Shown here: one piece after another, positions 1 through 9,434 of the stretch
Layout: each line of letters opens with the position of its first letter
Numbering within the stretch: the first letter of the stretch is position 1
DNA from: Pseudomonas cichorii
Lineage (GTDB): Bacteria > Pseudomonadota > Gammaproteobacteria > Pseudomonadales > Pseudomonadaceae
DNA: 64,000 bases
NCBI RefSeq assembly: GCF_018343775.1
Contig: NZ_CP074349.1
Span: 1,354,001 to 1,418,000 of the forward strand
Reading direction: 5' to 3'
Position numbers and translations under genes: made by a program
The notes under the pieces: generated by a model
Seen by the model: only the letters and a program-made list of their open reading frames with translations
What the model was told of the DNA's origin: nothing
Databases searched by the model: none

Positions 1-222
1 GAGGTGACCGATGCCCATGAACTGGTTGTCTATAACCTGGATCTGGATCGATTCAGGCAATGGGTGGATCAGCAGAACCTCACTGGCCAGCCAGTGGAGA
101 GTGGGATCGGGCAGGGCATTCTGATCACCAGTCCTCTGGACCAGGTGTTCGATTATCTGGACGATCCGGCCAATTCCGATGTTTTCCTGGAGGTCGCACG
201 CTATCAGCGTGTACCCAAGTAG
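1..222 (+). CDS. C-terminal end of an unrecognised protein (partial)
   Basis: The frame is open from the first base and stops at 220-222, so this is the tail of a gene that begins outside the window. About 73 residues are visible, with no transmembrane segment and no motif that I can assign; the tail is acidic and ends in a short basic stretch (YQRVPK). It lies 33 nt before the DUF1704 gene in the same direction, so the two are probably co-transcribed. A GTG at base 4 could be taken for a start but has no visible ribosome site. I do not recognise the family. Confidence 0.6.
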   Translation, partial: EVTDAHELVVYNLDLDRFRQWVDQQNLTGQPVESGIGQGILITSPLDQVFDYLDDPANSDVFLEVARYQRVPK

Positions 223-255
223 TAGGGCAGCAGCCCGCCAGCCAAGGAGTACCGG

Positions 256-1533
256 GTGGACGAGTACCAGCAAACCATTCGTGCGTTATCGGATCGAATA
301 GTCTTAGCCCAGACGCCGATTCGTGTACTGGATGCGGTGAAGTGGGATGAAAAAGTACGCAAGGATTTTCTCGCCGCCAAAGGCAAGGCATTGCCTGCCG
401 TTGACCGTGCCTATTACGAGAATCGTCCTCTGGGGTTCGACTCCGGGGCTTTGAAGCTCGAGTTCCAGAACATCGAGCGTGATATCACCCGCCAGTTGGG
501 CCAGTTCAACCCGGTCGGGCAGATCATGCGTCGCATGTGCAAGGAATACCGCATGGTGATCCGCATGCTCGAAGCCCGTGGCACACCGGATTTCGGGCTG
601 ATCTCCCAGGAACTGTACGGCGCGGCCTCCGATGCATTTCATGCCGGTGACCCGACCCTGGCGGACCTGGGGCTGATGCTTTCGGATTACCTGAACAATA
701 TTGCCGGTCGGGGCGACCTTAAGGACGAACCCAAGATACTCACCGCCAAGGATGCCGTTTCCCTGCTGCAGAGCCGCTTGAACAGGGTATTTGGCGAAGC
801 CGAGGAAACCATCCGGGTGTTTGAGTCAGACGGTATCGTTGCCGATGCGGCGGCGGGGGCCGATTACATCAAGATCCGCTCCGACGCGATGTTCAACGAG
901 CGCGATGTGCGAGCGCTTGAAGTCCATGAAGGGCTGGTGCATGTCGGCACCACGCTCAATGGTCAGAACCAGCCGATCTGCACCTTTCTGTCCAAGGGGC
1001 CGCCCTCATCGACCGTGACTCAGGAAGGGCTTGCCATCCTGATGGAAGTCATCGCGTTCGCGTCCTATCCCAGCCGCCTGCGCAAGCTGACCAACCGCAC
1101 TCGTGCGATTCATATGGCGGAGGAGGGCGCTGACTTCCTGCAGGTTTTCGAGTTCTATCGCGAGCAGGGTTTTGGCATGCCGGAGAGCTATGGCAATGCC
1201 AGCCGGGTCTTCCGTGGATCGACGCCAAACGGGCTGCCATTCACCAAAGACTTGTCCTACCTCAAGGGTTTCATCATGGTTTACAACTATATTCAGTTGG
1301 CCGTGCGCAAGGGCAAGCTTGAACAGGTACCGTTGTTGTTCTGTGGCAAGACCACCCTTGAAGACATGCGTACCCTGCGTCAATTGGTGGATGAGGGGTT
1401 GGTGGTCGCGCCCAAATACCTGCCCGACCAGTTCCGCGACATGAACGCCCTGTCGGCCTGGATGTGTTTCTCCAACTTCCTCAACCACTTGAGCCTGGAT
1501 CGTATCGAGGCCGATTATTCGAATATTTTGTAG
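256..1533 (+). CDS. DUF1704 / QEGLA-motif protein, putative metallopeptidase
   Basis: The protein has 425 aa and starts at GTG 256, with AAGGAG 6-7 nt upstream. It carries the motif that names the family, TQEGLA (Q256-E257), about 30 residues after HEGLVH (H224, E225, H229). The DUF1704 family is often annotated 'flavohemoglobin expression-modulating QEGLA motif protein'. Established knowledge: the eukaryotic relatives KIAA0895/MATCAP are zinc tyrosine carboxypeptidases with an HExxxH site plus a downstream glutamate. From this I infer that H224, H229 and E257 bind the metal and E225 is the catalytic base. The substrate is unknown. There is no signal peptide, so the protein is probably cytoplasmic. 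It follows an unrecognised gene by 33 nt and precedes a REP pair. Confidence 0.85.
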   Translation: MDEYQQTIRALSDRIVLAQTPIRVLDAVKWDEKVRKDFLAAKGKALPAVDRAYYENRPLGFDSGALKLEFQNIERDITRQLGQFNPVGQIMRRMCKEYRMVIRMLEARGTPDFGLISQELYGAASDAFHAGDPTLADLGLMLSDYLNNIAGRGDLKDEPKILTAKDAVSLLQSRLNRVFGEAEETIRVFESDGIVADAAAGADYIKIRSDAMFNERDVRALEVHEGLVHVGTTLNGQNQPICTFLSKGPPSSTVTQEGLAILMEVIAFASYPSRLRKLTNRTRAIHMAEEGADFLQVFEFYREQGFGMPESYGNASRVFRGSTPNGLPFTKDLSYLKGFIMVYNYIQLAVRKGKLEQVPLLFCGKTTLEDMRTLRQLVDEGLVVAPKYLPDQFRDMNALSAWMCFSNFLNHLSLDRIEADYSNIL

Positions 1534-1540
1534 CCTCCTT

Positions 1541-1593
1541 CGTGAATGAATGCTCCCACACAGACACAAACCTTGTGGGCGAATTCATTCGCG
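1541..1593. repeat. Paired REP-like palindrome (REPIN-type)
   Basis: Two 20-base arms, 1541-1560 and 1574-1593, are inverted copies of each other at 17 of 20 positions with a 13-base loop. The right arm reads TGTGGGCGAATTCATTCGCG, a typical Pseudomonas REP core. It lies just after the DUF1704 stop and about 30 nt before the next start, so the RNA hairpin would sit between the two genes. Confidence 0.75.
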
Positions 1594-1623
1594 AAAAAAA
1601 CCACCCGAAAAAGGACCCTTAAC

Positions 1624-2538
1624 GTGAAGCTGATCGGCATTCTCGTGTTGATCTTCAGCCTCACAGGCTGCAGTTCGATGCTGTTCTACCCGGAACCCGG
1701 TTTGCCGTTCACGCCTGAAAAGGCCCACCTTCAATACCGAGACGTCACGCTGACAGCGGCCGATGGCACTCGTCTGCATGCCTGGTGGCTGCCCGCCAAG
1801 GAAGGCGTCCCGGTCAAGGGCACGGTGCTGCATCTGCATGGCAACGGCGGCAACCTGGCCTGGCATCTGGGGGGAAGCGGGTGGTTGCCCGAGCAGGGTT
1901 ATCAGGTCCTGCTGCTGGACTATCGCGGTTACGGGCTGTCTGAAGGGGCGCCGAGCATACCGGCCATCTATCAGGACATTCAGGCCGCATTCGACTGGCT
2001 GGATGCCGAACCTCAGGTACAAGGCAAGCCACGGATCGTGCTGGGGCAGAGTATTGGCGGTGCGTTGGGTGTGCATTATCTGTCGCAACATCCTGAACAG
2101 CGCAGCAAGCTGAAGGCGCTGATTCTTGACGGCGTGCCGGCCAGCTATCGCGATGTCGCCCGCTACACCCTTGGCACGTCCTGGCTGACCTGGCCGCTGA
2201 AGACCCCGCTGTCATGGCTGATCCCGGATGCCGACAGCGCCATCAACGGATTGCCGCAACTCAAGGGCACACCGATGATGATCTTCCAGAGCATGGACGA
2301 CACCCTGGTGCCACTTTCCAATGGCATCCGTCTCTATAAGGCCGCGCCTCTGCCGCGGGTGTTGCAAGTGACCCGTGGCGGCCACGTGCAGACCTTCTCT
2401 GACCCGCTCTGGCGTCAGGTGATGCTGCGTTATCTGGAAGACCCGGAGCGTTTCAACGGCCTGCGCCGTCTGGCCGAAGTCCCCAACTACCCGCAACCGG
2501 CTATTCAAACCGAACCGGCAGAGAGCCCTCATGAGTGA
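1624..2538 (+). CDS. Alpha/beta hydrolase lipoprotein
   Basis: The chosen start is GTG 1624, with AAGGA 8 nt upstream; it begins a clean lipoprotein signal ending in LTGC (Cys16). An upstream ATG at 1546 would bury the signal and fall inside the REP palindrome. The mature protein has an alpha/beta hydrolase fold: oxyanion motif HGNGGN (72-77), nucleophile elbow GQSIG (Ser143), likely acid D225/D226 in SMDDT and likely His254 in GGHVQ. The length of 304 aa fits the family. The natural substrate is unknown; the signal suggests a membrane-anchored periplasmic or outer-membrane esterase. It overlaps the next gene by 8 nt, so they form an operon. Confidence 0.85.
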   Translation: MKLIGILVLIFSLTGCSSMLFYPEPGLPFTPEKAHLQYRDVTLTAADGTRLHAWWLPAKEGVPVKGTVLHLHGNGGNLAWHLGGSGWLPEQGYQVLLLDYRGYGLSEGAPSIPAIYQDIQAAFDWLDAEPQVQGKPRIVLGQSIGGALGVHYLSQHPEQRSKLKALILDGVPASYRDVARYTLGTSWLTWPLKTPLSWLIPDADSAINGLPQLKGTPMMIFQSMDDTLVPLSNGIRLYKAAPLPRVLQVTRGGHVQTFSDPLWRQVMLRYLEDPERFNGLRRLAEVPNYPQPAIQTEPAESPHE

Positions 2539-2860
2539 AGAGCGTAACCTTATCCCACTGATCCTCACCGGCATCGGCACCATCATCGGTACGGTCGGGT
2601 GCCTGTGGTTCTATGGCTATCTGCACTTCGCCAGGCCCGAAGATGCCTTGCTGCTCAGTGACTTCACTCTGCTCAAGACCGTACCGGGGGAAGACTACAT
2701 GATCGCCGCGACGCCAGCCGCAGAGGTTGCGCAATGCATCGATGGCGTACTGGTGCTGTTCGACACCTCCCAGAAAGGCCTGTCGGGCGTGTTGGTCAAC
2801 AACAAGAAACAGGCCGTGCGCTGCATGGGGCAGGAGACGCCACAGCAATTGAAGCCATAA
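2531..2860 (+). CDS. Small conserved membrane protein
   Basis: A 109-aa protein with one transmembrane segment near the N terminus (about residues 7-28, rich in Gly, Ile and Thr), followed by a soluble domain that contains two cysteines (in AAEVAQCID and VRCMG). I recognise no catalytic motif. The start ATG lies inside the end of the hydrolase gene, which implies translational coupling, so it may work with the hydrolase lipoprotein. The function is unknown. Confidence 0.75.
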   Translation: MSEERNLIPLILTGIGTIIGTVGCLWFYGYLHFARPEDALLLSDFTLLKTVPGEDYMIAATPAAEVAQCIDGVLVLFDTSQKGLSGVLVNNKKQAVRCMGQETPQQLKP

Positions 2861-2893
2861 AAAAGCCCCGCCTGCACGAAGCAGGCGGGGCTT
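2859..2893 (-). terminator. Intrinsic terminator of the OmpA-like gene (possibly bidirectional)
   Basis: A perfect 13-bp stem (AAGCCCCGCCTGC at 2863-2875 with its complement at 2881-2893) encloses the loop ACGAA. Six A residues on the left (2859-2864) become a U-tract for leftward transcription. It sits between two convergent genes, so it ends the OmpA-like gene and its stem can also stop the plus-strand operon. Confidence 0.9.
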
Positions 2894-2913
2894 GGGTCAG
2901 CTGACTCTCGCGA

Positions 2914-3696
2914 TCAACGCAGCGAAGAGCGCGGTGCCACTGGCTGGTTGTCGTTGGAAATGGTCACTTCCACACGACGGTTCATGGCGCGGCCCGAGTT
3001 GCTGGTGTTATCAGCGACCGGGTATTCCTTGCCATAGCCGGTTGCCACAATGCGGGCCGGGTCTACACCCACGCGGACCAGAGCAGCACGCACCGAGTTG
3101 GCACGGCTTTCGGACAGCGACTGGTTGTAGGAAGCGGAGCCGGTGCTATCGGTATAGCCTTCGACGATCACTTTGCGATCAGGGTTTTCCTGCAGGAACT
3201 GCGCAAGTTTGGCGATGTTGCCCTGTGCGCCCGGCTTCAGGTCGGCACGGTTCAGGTCGAACAGCACGTCACCGAAGGTCACCAAGGTGCCGCGTTCGGT
3301 CTGTTTGGCGTTCAGGCTGTTCTTGAGCTGGGCGATTTGTGCGTCGCGAGCGTCCAGTCGGGCCTTGGCGCGTTCTGCCGAGGCGTTTTGCAGGGCCGCT
3401 TCGGAAGTGCGCAGGTTGATGGTCTCTTTGGCCAGTTCAACGCGCTGGTTGGTCAGGTAAGCCAACTGGTCGACTCTTTTCTCGTCTTCCTTGTCGCGGA
3501 AGGCCTTGTCAGCCTTGTCCAGCCAGTCGCTGGCGTCCTTGGTTTCAAGGGCGGCAACTTTGGTAGCCTGCGGGTTGCTTTGCAGGGCGGAGAAGTTGGT
3601 CCGCGCCTGTTCCAGATTCGGGTTCGGTTTAGTGGCACAGGCCGCCAGGGCTACGCTCATGGCCAGCAGGGCAGGGATCATCAATTGTTTGCGCAT
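2914..3696 (-). CDS. OmpA-family lipoprotein with N-terminal DUF4398 region (LptF-like)
   Basis: A 260-aa lipoprotein. The signal peptide ends in LAAC (Cys20), a helical DUF4398-like, Glu/Lys/Ala-rich region follows (about 22-130), and the C-terminal half is an OmpA-like peptidoglycan-binding domain (about 137-250). That domain shows VEGYTDSTG, LSESRANSV and NRRVEV, which carry the Asp and Arg that bind diaminopimelate. It would tie the outer membrane to the cell wall. It lies 59 nt downstream of another DUF4398 lipoprotein and shares its AlgU-like promoter. Gene order next to ppc and the domain plan match P. aeruginosa LptF (PA3692); the symbol is withheld because orthology is inferred. Confidence 0.9.
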   Translation of the reverse strand: MRKQLMIPALLAMSVALAACATKPNPNLEQARTNFSALQSNPQATKVAALETKDASDWLDKADKAFRDKEDEKRVDQLAYLTNQRVELAKETINLRTSEAALQNASAERAKARLDARDAQIAQLKNSLNAKQTERGTLVTFGDVLFDLNRADLKPGAQGNIAKLAQFLQENPDRKVIVEGYTDSTGSASYNQSLSESRANSVRAALVRVGVDPARIVATGYGKEYPVADNTSNSGRAMNRRVEVTISNDNQPVAPRSSLR

Positions 3697-3755
3697 AATA
3701 GGATCGTCCTTTAATCAATTACCAATGCATGAAAAACGCAGGGTGCGATCTGTGC

Positions 3756-4154
3756 TTATTGCACCTGACGCAGGCCTTCTTCACGTAGTTCTTCGACGCC
3801 CTGACGAGCATCCTGCACGGCTTTCTCGGCCTTGGCGGCCTGCGATTTACGCTCTGCTACACGAGCATCCCATTCGGCTTGTTCGGCCAGACGGCGGGCT
3901 TCGTCGTATTTGTGTTCCTGCATCGCCAGGTCGGCTTGCTTGAGTTTGTCCTGAGCGGCCTTGGTTTCTACCGCGGCGTACTCGGTCCCGCCAGCGCTGA
4001 CGGCACTGTTGACGGCTGACTGAGTCACTGCGTACTGCTCGGTTGGTGGATTTCCCGCGCAACCAGCCAGAATGAAGGTGCTACCCAGGGCCAGCGCAGC
4101 CAGTTTCAACACGCGCAGGCTTTTGAACTTGGATTTGGCAGTAAGGGTGTTCAT
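3756..4154 (-). CDS. DUF4398 lipoprotein
   Basis: The start is ATG 4154, with GGAG 9 nt upstream; an in-frame ATG 15 nt earlier has no ribosome site. The 132-aa protein has a long basic signal region and a lipobox LAGC (Cys32). The mature part is a nearly continuous charged helix rich in Ala, Glu, Lys and Gln (about 45-132), probably a coiled coil, as in DUF4398 proteins. It is the first gene of a two-gene operon with the OmpA-like lipoprotein and is probably part of the envelope stress response, given the AlgU-like promoter upstream. Its exact role is unknown. Confidence 0.85.
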   Translation of the reverse strand: MNTLTAKSKFKSLRVLKLAALALGSTFILAGCAGNPPTEQYAVTQSAVNSAVSAGGTEYAAVETKAAQDKLKQADLAMQEHKYDEARRLAEQAEWDARVAERKSQAAKAEKAVQDARQGVEELREEGLRQVQ

Positions 4155-4272
4155 GGTGATCAACTCCATTGTCAGACTCCGAACGTGGTTATCCATGACA
4201 GTCAGTTTTCCTGGCCGGAAGGCTTCAGGGTATGTTCCCGCTGCCTTGTGGCTTTCTGTAATGGTCAAAGGC

Positions 4273-4300
4273 TCCGACCTGTGGGTTTTTTGAATAGTTC
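4273..4300 (-). promoter_or_regulatory. AlgU (sigma-22/RpoE)-type promoter for the two lipoprotein genes
   Basis: Read on the minus strand, GAACTA (4300-4295), 17 bases, then TCGGA (4277-4273). This is close to the AlgU consensus GAACTT-N16/17-TCTGA. It would give a leader of about 110 nt before ATG 4154. AlgU control of the P. aeruginosa LptF locus is established; control here is inferred from the match. Confidence 0.6.
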
Positions 4301-4524
4301 AGTGAAATTTCTTCAGCATGGTCAGGATTTTTCACCGGACGCTTTGCGTAATGGCATTGGGTGATGTCAGGAAAATATAGTCAGCCTGCGGGAAATATCA
4401 GGCTCGCACGGGCTTGCGGGACGATTGGAGAGTGCTCGCCAAAAGACAGATCGACTGTTGCCGGGATGCAAGAATTTGTCGCGGCACAGGTTTTTGGTGC
4501 ACTGTTGGACACAGTTCATTGAAA

Positions 4525-4576
4525 GCTACCCGTACACGTCACCCATACAAGTCACCCATACAAGTCAGTCATACAA
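4525..4576. repeat. 13-bp tandem repeat in the ppc leader
   Basis: Four adjacent 13-base units: a degenerate one (4525-4537), two identical GTCACCCATACAA units (4538-4550, 4551-4563) and one with two changes (4564-4576). The array ends 4 bases before the ppc ribosome site (AGGGGAGAG, from 4581). It could be a recent slippage duplication or a repeated binding site. Confidence 0.8.
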
Positions 4577-4595
4577 GAACAGGGGAGAGAGAACG

Positions 4596-7232
4596 ATGGC
4601 CGATATCGATGCGCGTTTGCGCGAAGACGTTCACTTGCTGGGCGAGCTTTTGGGAAACACGATTCGCGATCAGCGCGGGGCCGCCTTTCTCGACAAGATC
4701 GAGCGTATTCGCAAAGGGGCGAAGGCCGGCAGGCGAGGCTCTGCGGCGGGTGCCGAGCAGTTGAGCTCCAGTGTCGACAGCCTGGACGATGACGAGCTGT
4801 TACCCGTGGCGCGAGCGTTCAACCAGTTCCTGAACCTGGCCAATATCGCCGAGCAGTATCAATTGATGCGCCGTCGCGATGACACCCAGCCTCAGCCTTT
4901 CGAGGCCCGGGTTCTGCCTGAACTGCTTGATCGGCTCAAGGCTGAAGGCCACTCTCCCGATGCGCTGGCCCGCCAGTTGGGCAAGCTTGAAATCGAACTG
5001 GTACTTACTGCGCATCCCACCGAAGTGGCGCGCCGCACGCTGATCCAGAAATACGACGCCATTGCAGCGCAACTGGCGGCGCTGGACCATCGGGATCTCA
5101 ATAGCATCGAGCGCGAGCAGATCACTTCCAGACTGCAACGACTGATCGCCGAAGCCTGGCACACCGAAGAAATCCGCCGTATTCGCCCTACGCCTGTCGA
5201 TGAGGCCAAGTGGGGGTTTGCGGTCATCGAACATTCGCTCTGGCACGCGATTCCAAGCTATCTGCGCAAGGCCGATCAGGCGCTGCAAGCGGCTACCGGC
5301 CTGCATTTGCCACTGGAAGCGGCGCCGATCCGCTTTGCTTCGTGGATGGGCGGCGACCGGGATGGCAACCCCAATGTCACGGCCAGCGTTACCCGTGAAG
5401 TCCTGCTGCTGGCCCGCTGGATGGCGGCCGATCTGTTCCTGCGGGATGTGGATCAACTGGCTGCCGACCTTTCCATGCAGCAGGCCAGCGATGCCTTGCG
5501 CGCCAGCGTCGGTGAGAGCGCTGAACCCTATCGTGCTGAACTCAAGCGTTTGCGCGAACGTCTCAGGGCCACCCGAAACTGGGCCAATGCTTCGCTGACC
5601 GCGCCACAGCCTGCGCCGGATGCCGTGTTGCACGATAACCGTGAACTGCTTGAACCTCTCATGTTGTGCTTCCAGTCGCTGCATGACTGTGGAATGGGAG
5701 TGATCGCCGATGGCCCGTTGCTCGATTGCCTGCGTCGTGCGGTGACTTTCGGGCTTTTTCTGGTGCGTCTGGACGTGCGCCAGGATTCCAGCCGTCACTG
5801 CGCGGCCATGACCGAAATCACCGACTATCTGGGCCTGGGTCGTTACGAGGACTGGGATGAGCCGACGCGCATCGATTTCCTGCTGCGTGAATTGAATAAC
5901 CGTCGTCCCTTGCTTCCCGCTCATTTCAAACCGGCTGCCGACACCGCCGAAGTTCTGGCAACGTGCCGCGTCGTGGCGGCTGCACCGGCGGCTTCGCTGG
6001 GTTCTTACGTGATCTCCATGGCCGGTGCCGCATCGGACGTGCTCGCGGTACAACTGCTGCTCAAGGAAGCTGGCCTGCAACGGTCTATGCGCGTGGTGCC
6101 GCTGTTCGAGACCCTGGCTGACCTGGATAATGCGGGGCCTGTGATCGAGCGGCTTCTTGGGCTGCCGGGTTATCGCTCGCGGCTGCACGGCCCGCAGGAA
6201 GTGATGATCGGCTATTCGGATTCCGCCAAGGATGCCGGCACCACTGCCGCGGCCTGGGCGCAGTACCGGGCGCAGGAAAAACTGGTGGAAATCTGCCGCG
6301 AGCAGCAAGTCGAACTGCTGTTGTTCCATGGCCGTGGAGGCACCGTCGGGCGCGGTGGTGGTCCGGCTCATGCGGCGATTCTGTCGCAACCGCCGGGTTC
6401 GGTTGCGGGGCGTTTCCGCACGACCGAACAGGGTGAGATGATTCGTTTCAAATTCGGCCTGCCTGACATTGCCGAGCAGAACCTCAACCTTTATCTGGCT
6501 GCCGTTCTGGAAGCGACCCTGCTGCCACCTCCTTTGCCTGAGCCGTCCTGGCGGAAAATGATGGATCAGATGGCCACCGACGGGGTGAATGCCTACCGGG
6601 CCGTTGTGCGGGAAAACCCCGAGTTCGTCGAGTACTTCAGTCAGGCCACGCCCGAGCAGGAACTGGGTCGCCTGCCGCTGGGCAGTCGCCCGGCCAAGCG
6701 TCGTGCGGGTGGTGTCGAAAGCCTGCGGGCCATCCCGTGGATCTTCGCCTGGACCCAGACGCGCCTGATGCTGCCTGCCTGGCTCGGTTGGGAAGCCGCC
6801 CTGAGCAAGGCTCTGGAACGCGGCGAGGGTGACGTGCTGGCGCAGATGCGCGAGCAGTGGCCATTCTTCCGCACCCGCATCGATATGCTGGAAATGGTGC
6901 TGGCCAAGGCCGACTCGGACATCGCCCAGCTCTACGATGACCGTCTGGTGAGCGCTGAACTGCAGCATTTGGGTGCGCATTTGCGCGGCCTATTGTCGCA
7001 GGCGTGCAAGGTTGTCCTAGGCCTCACCGGGCAGCAGCAACTGCTGGCCCATAGTCCGGAGACCCTGGAATTCATCAGTCTGCGCAACACGTATCTGGAC
7101 CCGCTGCATCTGTTGCAGGCCGAGCTTCTGGCGCGCTCCCGGTATCGTGAGTCCAGCCTGGACAGTCCTCTGGAACTGGCTTTACTGGTGTCTGTTGCAG
7201 GTATTGCAGCCGGATTGCGCAATACCGGCTGA
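4596..7232 (+). CDS. ppc: Phosphoenolpyruvate carboxylase
   Basis: An 878-aa protein, the usual length. It carboxylates PEP to oxaloacetate with bicarbonate and so refills the TCA cycle. The two active-site signatures are present: LTAHPTE with His140 (E. coli His138) and [14 protein letters not shown] with His578 (E. coli His579). The C terminus ends in the conserved NTG. The start ATG 4596 follows AGGGGAGAG; an in-frame upstream ATG at 4425 would add residues unlike the family and run through the tandem repeat. It is a single gene, 258 nt ahead of adk. Confidence 0.98.
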   Translation: MADIDARLREDVHLLGELLGNTIRDQRGAAFLDKIERIRKGAKAGRRGSAAGAEQLSSSVDSLDDDELLPVARAFNQFLNLANIAEQYQLMRRRDDTQPQPFEARVLPELLDRLKAEGHSPDALARQLGKLEIELVLTAHPTEVARRTLIQKYDAIAAQLAALDHRDLNSIEREQITSRLQRLIAEAWHTEEIRRIRPTPVDEAKWGFAVIEHSLWHAIPSYLRKADQALQAATGLHLPLEAAPIRFASWMGGDRDGNPNVTASVTREVLLLARWMAADLFLRDVDQLAADLSMQQASDALRASVGESAEPYRAELKRLRERLRATRNWANASLTAPQPAPDAVLHDNRELLEPLMLCFQSLHDCGMGVIADGPLLDCLRRAVTFGLFLVRLDVRQDSSRHCAAMTEITDYLGLGRYEDWDEPTRIDFLLRELNNRRPLLPAHFKPAADTAEVLATCRVVAAAPAASLGSYVISMAGAASDVLAVQLLLKEAGLQRSMRVVPLFETLADLDNAGPVIERLLGLPGYRSRLHGPQEVMIGYSDSAKDAGTTAAAWAQYRAQEKLVEICREQQVELLLFHGRGGTVGRGGGPAHAAILSQPPGSVAGRFRTTEQGEMIRFKFGLPDIAEQNLNLYLAAVLEATLLPPPLPEPSWRKMMDQMATDGVNAYRAVVRENPEFVEYFSQATPEQELGRLPLGSRPAKRRAGGVESLRAIPWIFAWTQTRLMLPAWLGWEAALSKALERGEGDVLAQMREQWPFFRTRIDMLEMVLAKADSDIAQLYDDRLVSAELQHLGAHLRGLLSQACKVVLGLTGQQQLLAHSPETLEFISLRNTYLDPLHLLQAELLARSRYRESSLDSPLELALLVSVAGIAAGLRNTG

Positions 7233-8138
<906 letters not shown>

Positions 8139-8160
8139 GCCCGAAAGGTCTGAGTTCAAC

Positions 8161-8190
8161 AATGGCCCGCTTGCGGGCCATTTGTCATTT
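8161..8190 (+). terminator. Hairpin terminator between adk and tsaB
   Basis: AATGGCCCGC (8161-8170) pairs with GCGGGCCATT (8173-8182), and a T-rich tract (TTTGTCATTT) follows. It lies 22 nt after the adk stop. A TATACT -10-like sequence at 8190-8195 overlaps its end and may start tsaB transcription. Confidence 0.75.
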
Positions 8191-8228
8191 ATACTGCGTC
8201 ACTTTTTCCAACGAAGACGGATACACCG

Positions 8229-8912
8229 ATGACCACCTTGCTGGCCCTGGACACCGCCACTGAAGCCTGCTCGGTCGCTTTGCTGCATGACGGCAAGGTA
8301 CTGAGCCACTATGAGGTGATCCCGCGTCTGCATGCCCAGCGCCTGCTGCCCATGATCAAGGATCTGCTGGCCGAGGCGGGCATTGCAATGTCGGCGCTGG
8401 ATGCCATCGCCTTCGGGCGGGGGCCGGGCGCTTTCACCGGCGTGCGTATCGCCATCGGCGTGGTTCAGGGGCTGGCCTTCGCGCTGGAGCGTCCGGTGCT
8501 GCCGGTCTCGAACCTGGCGGTGCTGGCGCAGCGTGCCTGCCGCGAGTACGGCGCCCAGCAGGTCGCTTCGGCCATTGATGCCCGGATGGATGAAGTCTAT
8601 TGGGGTTGCTATCGCGAAACTGCCGGTGAGATGCGTCTGGTCGGCAACGAAGCGGTCTTGCCGCCCGAACAGGTTGCCTTGCCTGTCGATGCCGACGGTC
8701 AATGGTTCGGTGCCGGTACCGGCTGGGGGTATGCCGAGCGTATTCCGGTTTCGCTGGTCGGTCAGGACGCGAGCATGTTGCCCCATGCCCAGGATCTGCT
8801 GACCCTGGCGACGTTTGCCTGGAACCGTGGCGAGTCGATTCCGGCAGATGATGCCCAGCCGGTCTATCTGCGCGACAAGGTGGCTACGCCCAAGGGGCCT
8901 CAAGTCAAGTAA
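8229..8912 (+). CDS. tsaB: tRNA threonylcarbamoyladenosine biosynthesis protein TsaB
   Basis: A 227-aa ASKHA-fold protein that scaffolds TsaD and TsaE in making the t6A37 modification of ANN-decoding tRNAs. It starts with the signature LLALDTATEACSVAL (about 4-18) and contains the GRGPGAFTGVRI loop (about 58-69), both typical of TsaB. As expected for TsaB it lacks the metal-binding HxxxH of TsaD. The adk-tsaB neighbourhood matches P. aeruginosa. A TATACT -10-like box lies 34 nt upstream of ATG 8229; no strong ribosome site is visible. Confidence 0.95.
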   Translation: MTTLLALDTATEACSVALLHDGKVLSHYEVIPRLHAQRLLPMIKDLLAEAGIAMSALDAIAFGRGPGAFTGVRIAIGVVQGLAFALERPVLPVSNLAVLAQRACREYGAQQVASAIDARMDEVYWGCYRETAGEMRLVGNEAVLPPEQVALPVDADGQWFGAGTGWGYAERIPVSLVGQDASMLPHAQDLLTLATFAWNRGESIPADDAQPVYLRDKVATPKGPQVK

Positions 8913-9108
8913 GGGCGTAACACCCACGAAAGACGGGAAAAAGCTACGAAAATATCAATTAGCCATCTACCACTTGTCGACTAATCCGTTCGTTATGCCC
9001 GACGGCGCAAACAATCTGCAATATGTGTGGTCTAGTTATCGTTCACGTATTTGCCAAGTTCCGGCCTGTGACGTTAAATTGCCACTACAAGACGCCGAGT
9101 AGATATCG

Positions 9109-9432
9109 ATGCGCATAGACGGACCCTCATCACGTTCATACCCTATCAAGCGAAAGCCGAAGAAGGCTCCTTCGACCGTTGAAGGCACCTTTGAAGAAAT
9201 CGATGGCGATGTAGACGTCGAATTGCCTGCGCGGCCTGCTCAGGCCTCGCGCCGCGAGTCTTCCGGTGACGCTCAGATTGGCTCCACTGCCAACGTCCCT
9301 GCTCGCCCGCAGGACATCATCTTCCCTCGCTCCATGAGCACTCGTGTCGCCAACGCTTTGGCCAGCTATCTGACCACTGCCAGTTTTGTGGATTGGGATC
9401 TGGAAGTGTCGGGGCTCGATCTCCACGTCTGA
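9109..9432 (+). CDS. Conserved hypothetical protein, basic N terminus
   Basis: A 107-aa protein of unknown function. It has a lysine-rich start (KRKPKK, about 13-18), a polar, Ala/Pro-rich middle that is probably disordered (about 20-70), and a compact C-terminal segment from about residue 72 (DIIFPRSMSTRVANALASYL) that ends close to the next gene. The start is ATG 9109, after a 196-nt gap in which I see no other gene. The next gene starts 2 nt after its stop, so they are very likely co-transcribed. There is no signal peptide or transmembrane segment. Confidence 0.7.
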   Translation: MRIDGPSSRSYPIKRKPKKAPSTVEGTFEEIDGDVDVELPARPAQASRRESSGDAQIGSTANVPARPQDIIFPRSMSTRVANALASYLTTASFVDWDLEVSGLDLHV

Positions 9433-9434
9433 CC

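Larger units (their letters stand above)
4155..4595. other. Divergent intergenic region between the lipoprotein operon and ppc
   Basis: 441 bases without a convincing gene. It holds the AlgU-type promoter on the minus strand and a 13-base tandem repeat just before ppc. The middle (4300-4500) is AT-richer than the flanking genes, as expected for divergent promoters. I see no strong sigma-70 hexamer pair for ppc. Confidence 0.6.

Noticed and set aside
1546..1623. Upstream ATG start for the hydrolase
   Set aside because: It would translate the REP palindrome and hide the lipoprotein signal that starts at GTG 1624.
4425..4595. Longer N terminus for ppc
   Set aside because: It runs through the tandem repeat and the ribosome site; the family starts at MADIDARL.
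8913..9108. A frame of 95 aa between tsaB and the small conserved gene
   Set aside because: It begins inside tsaB in another frame and has no ribosome site or protein-like pattern.
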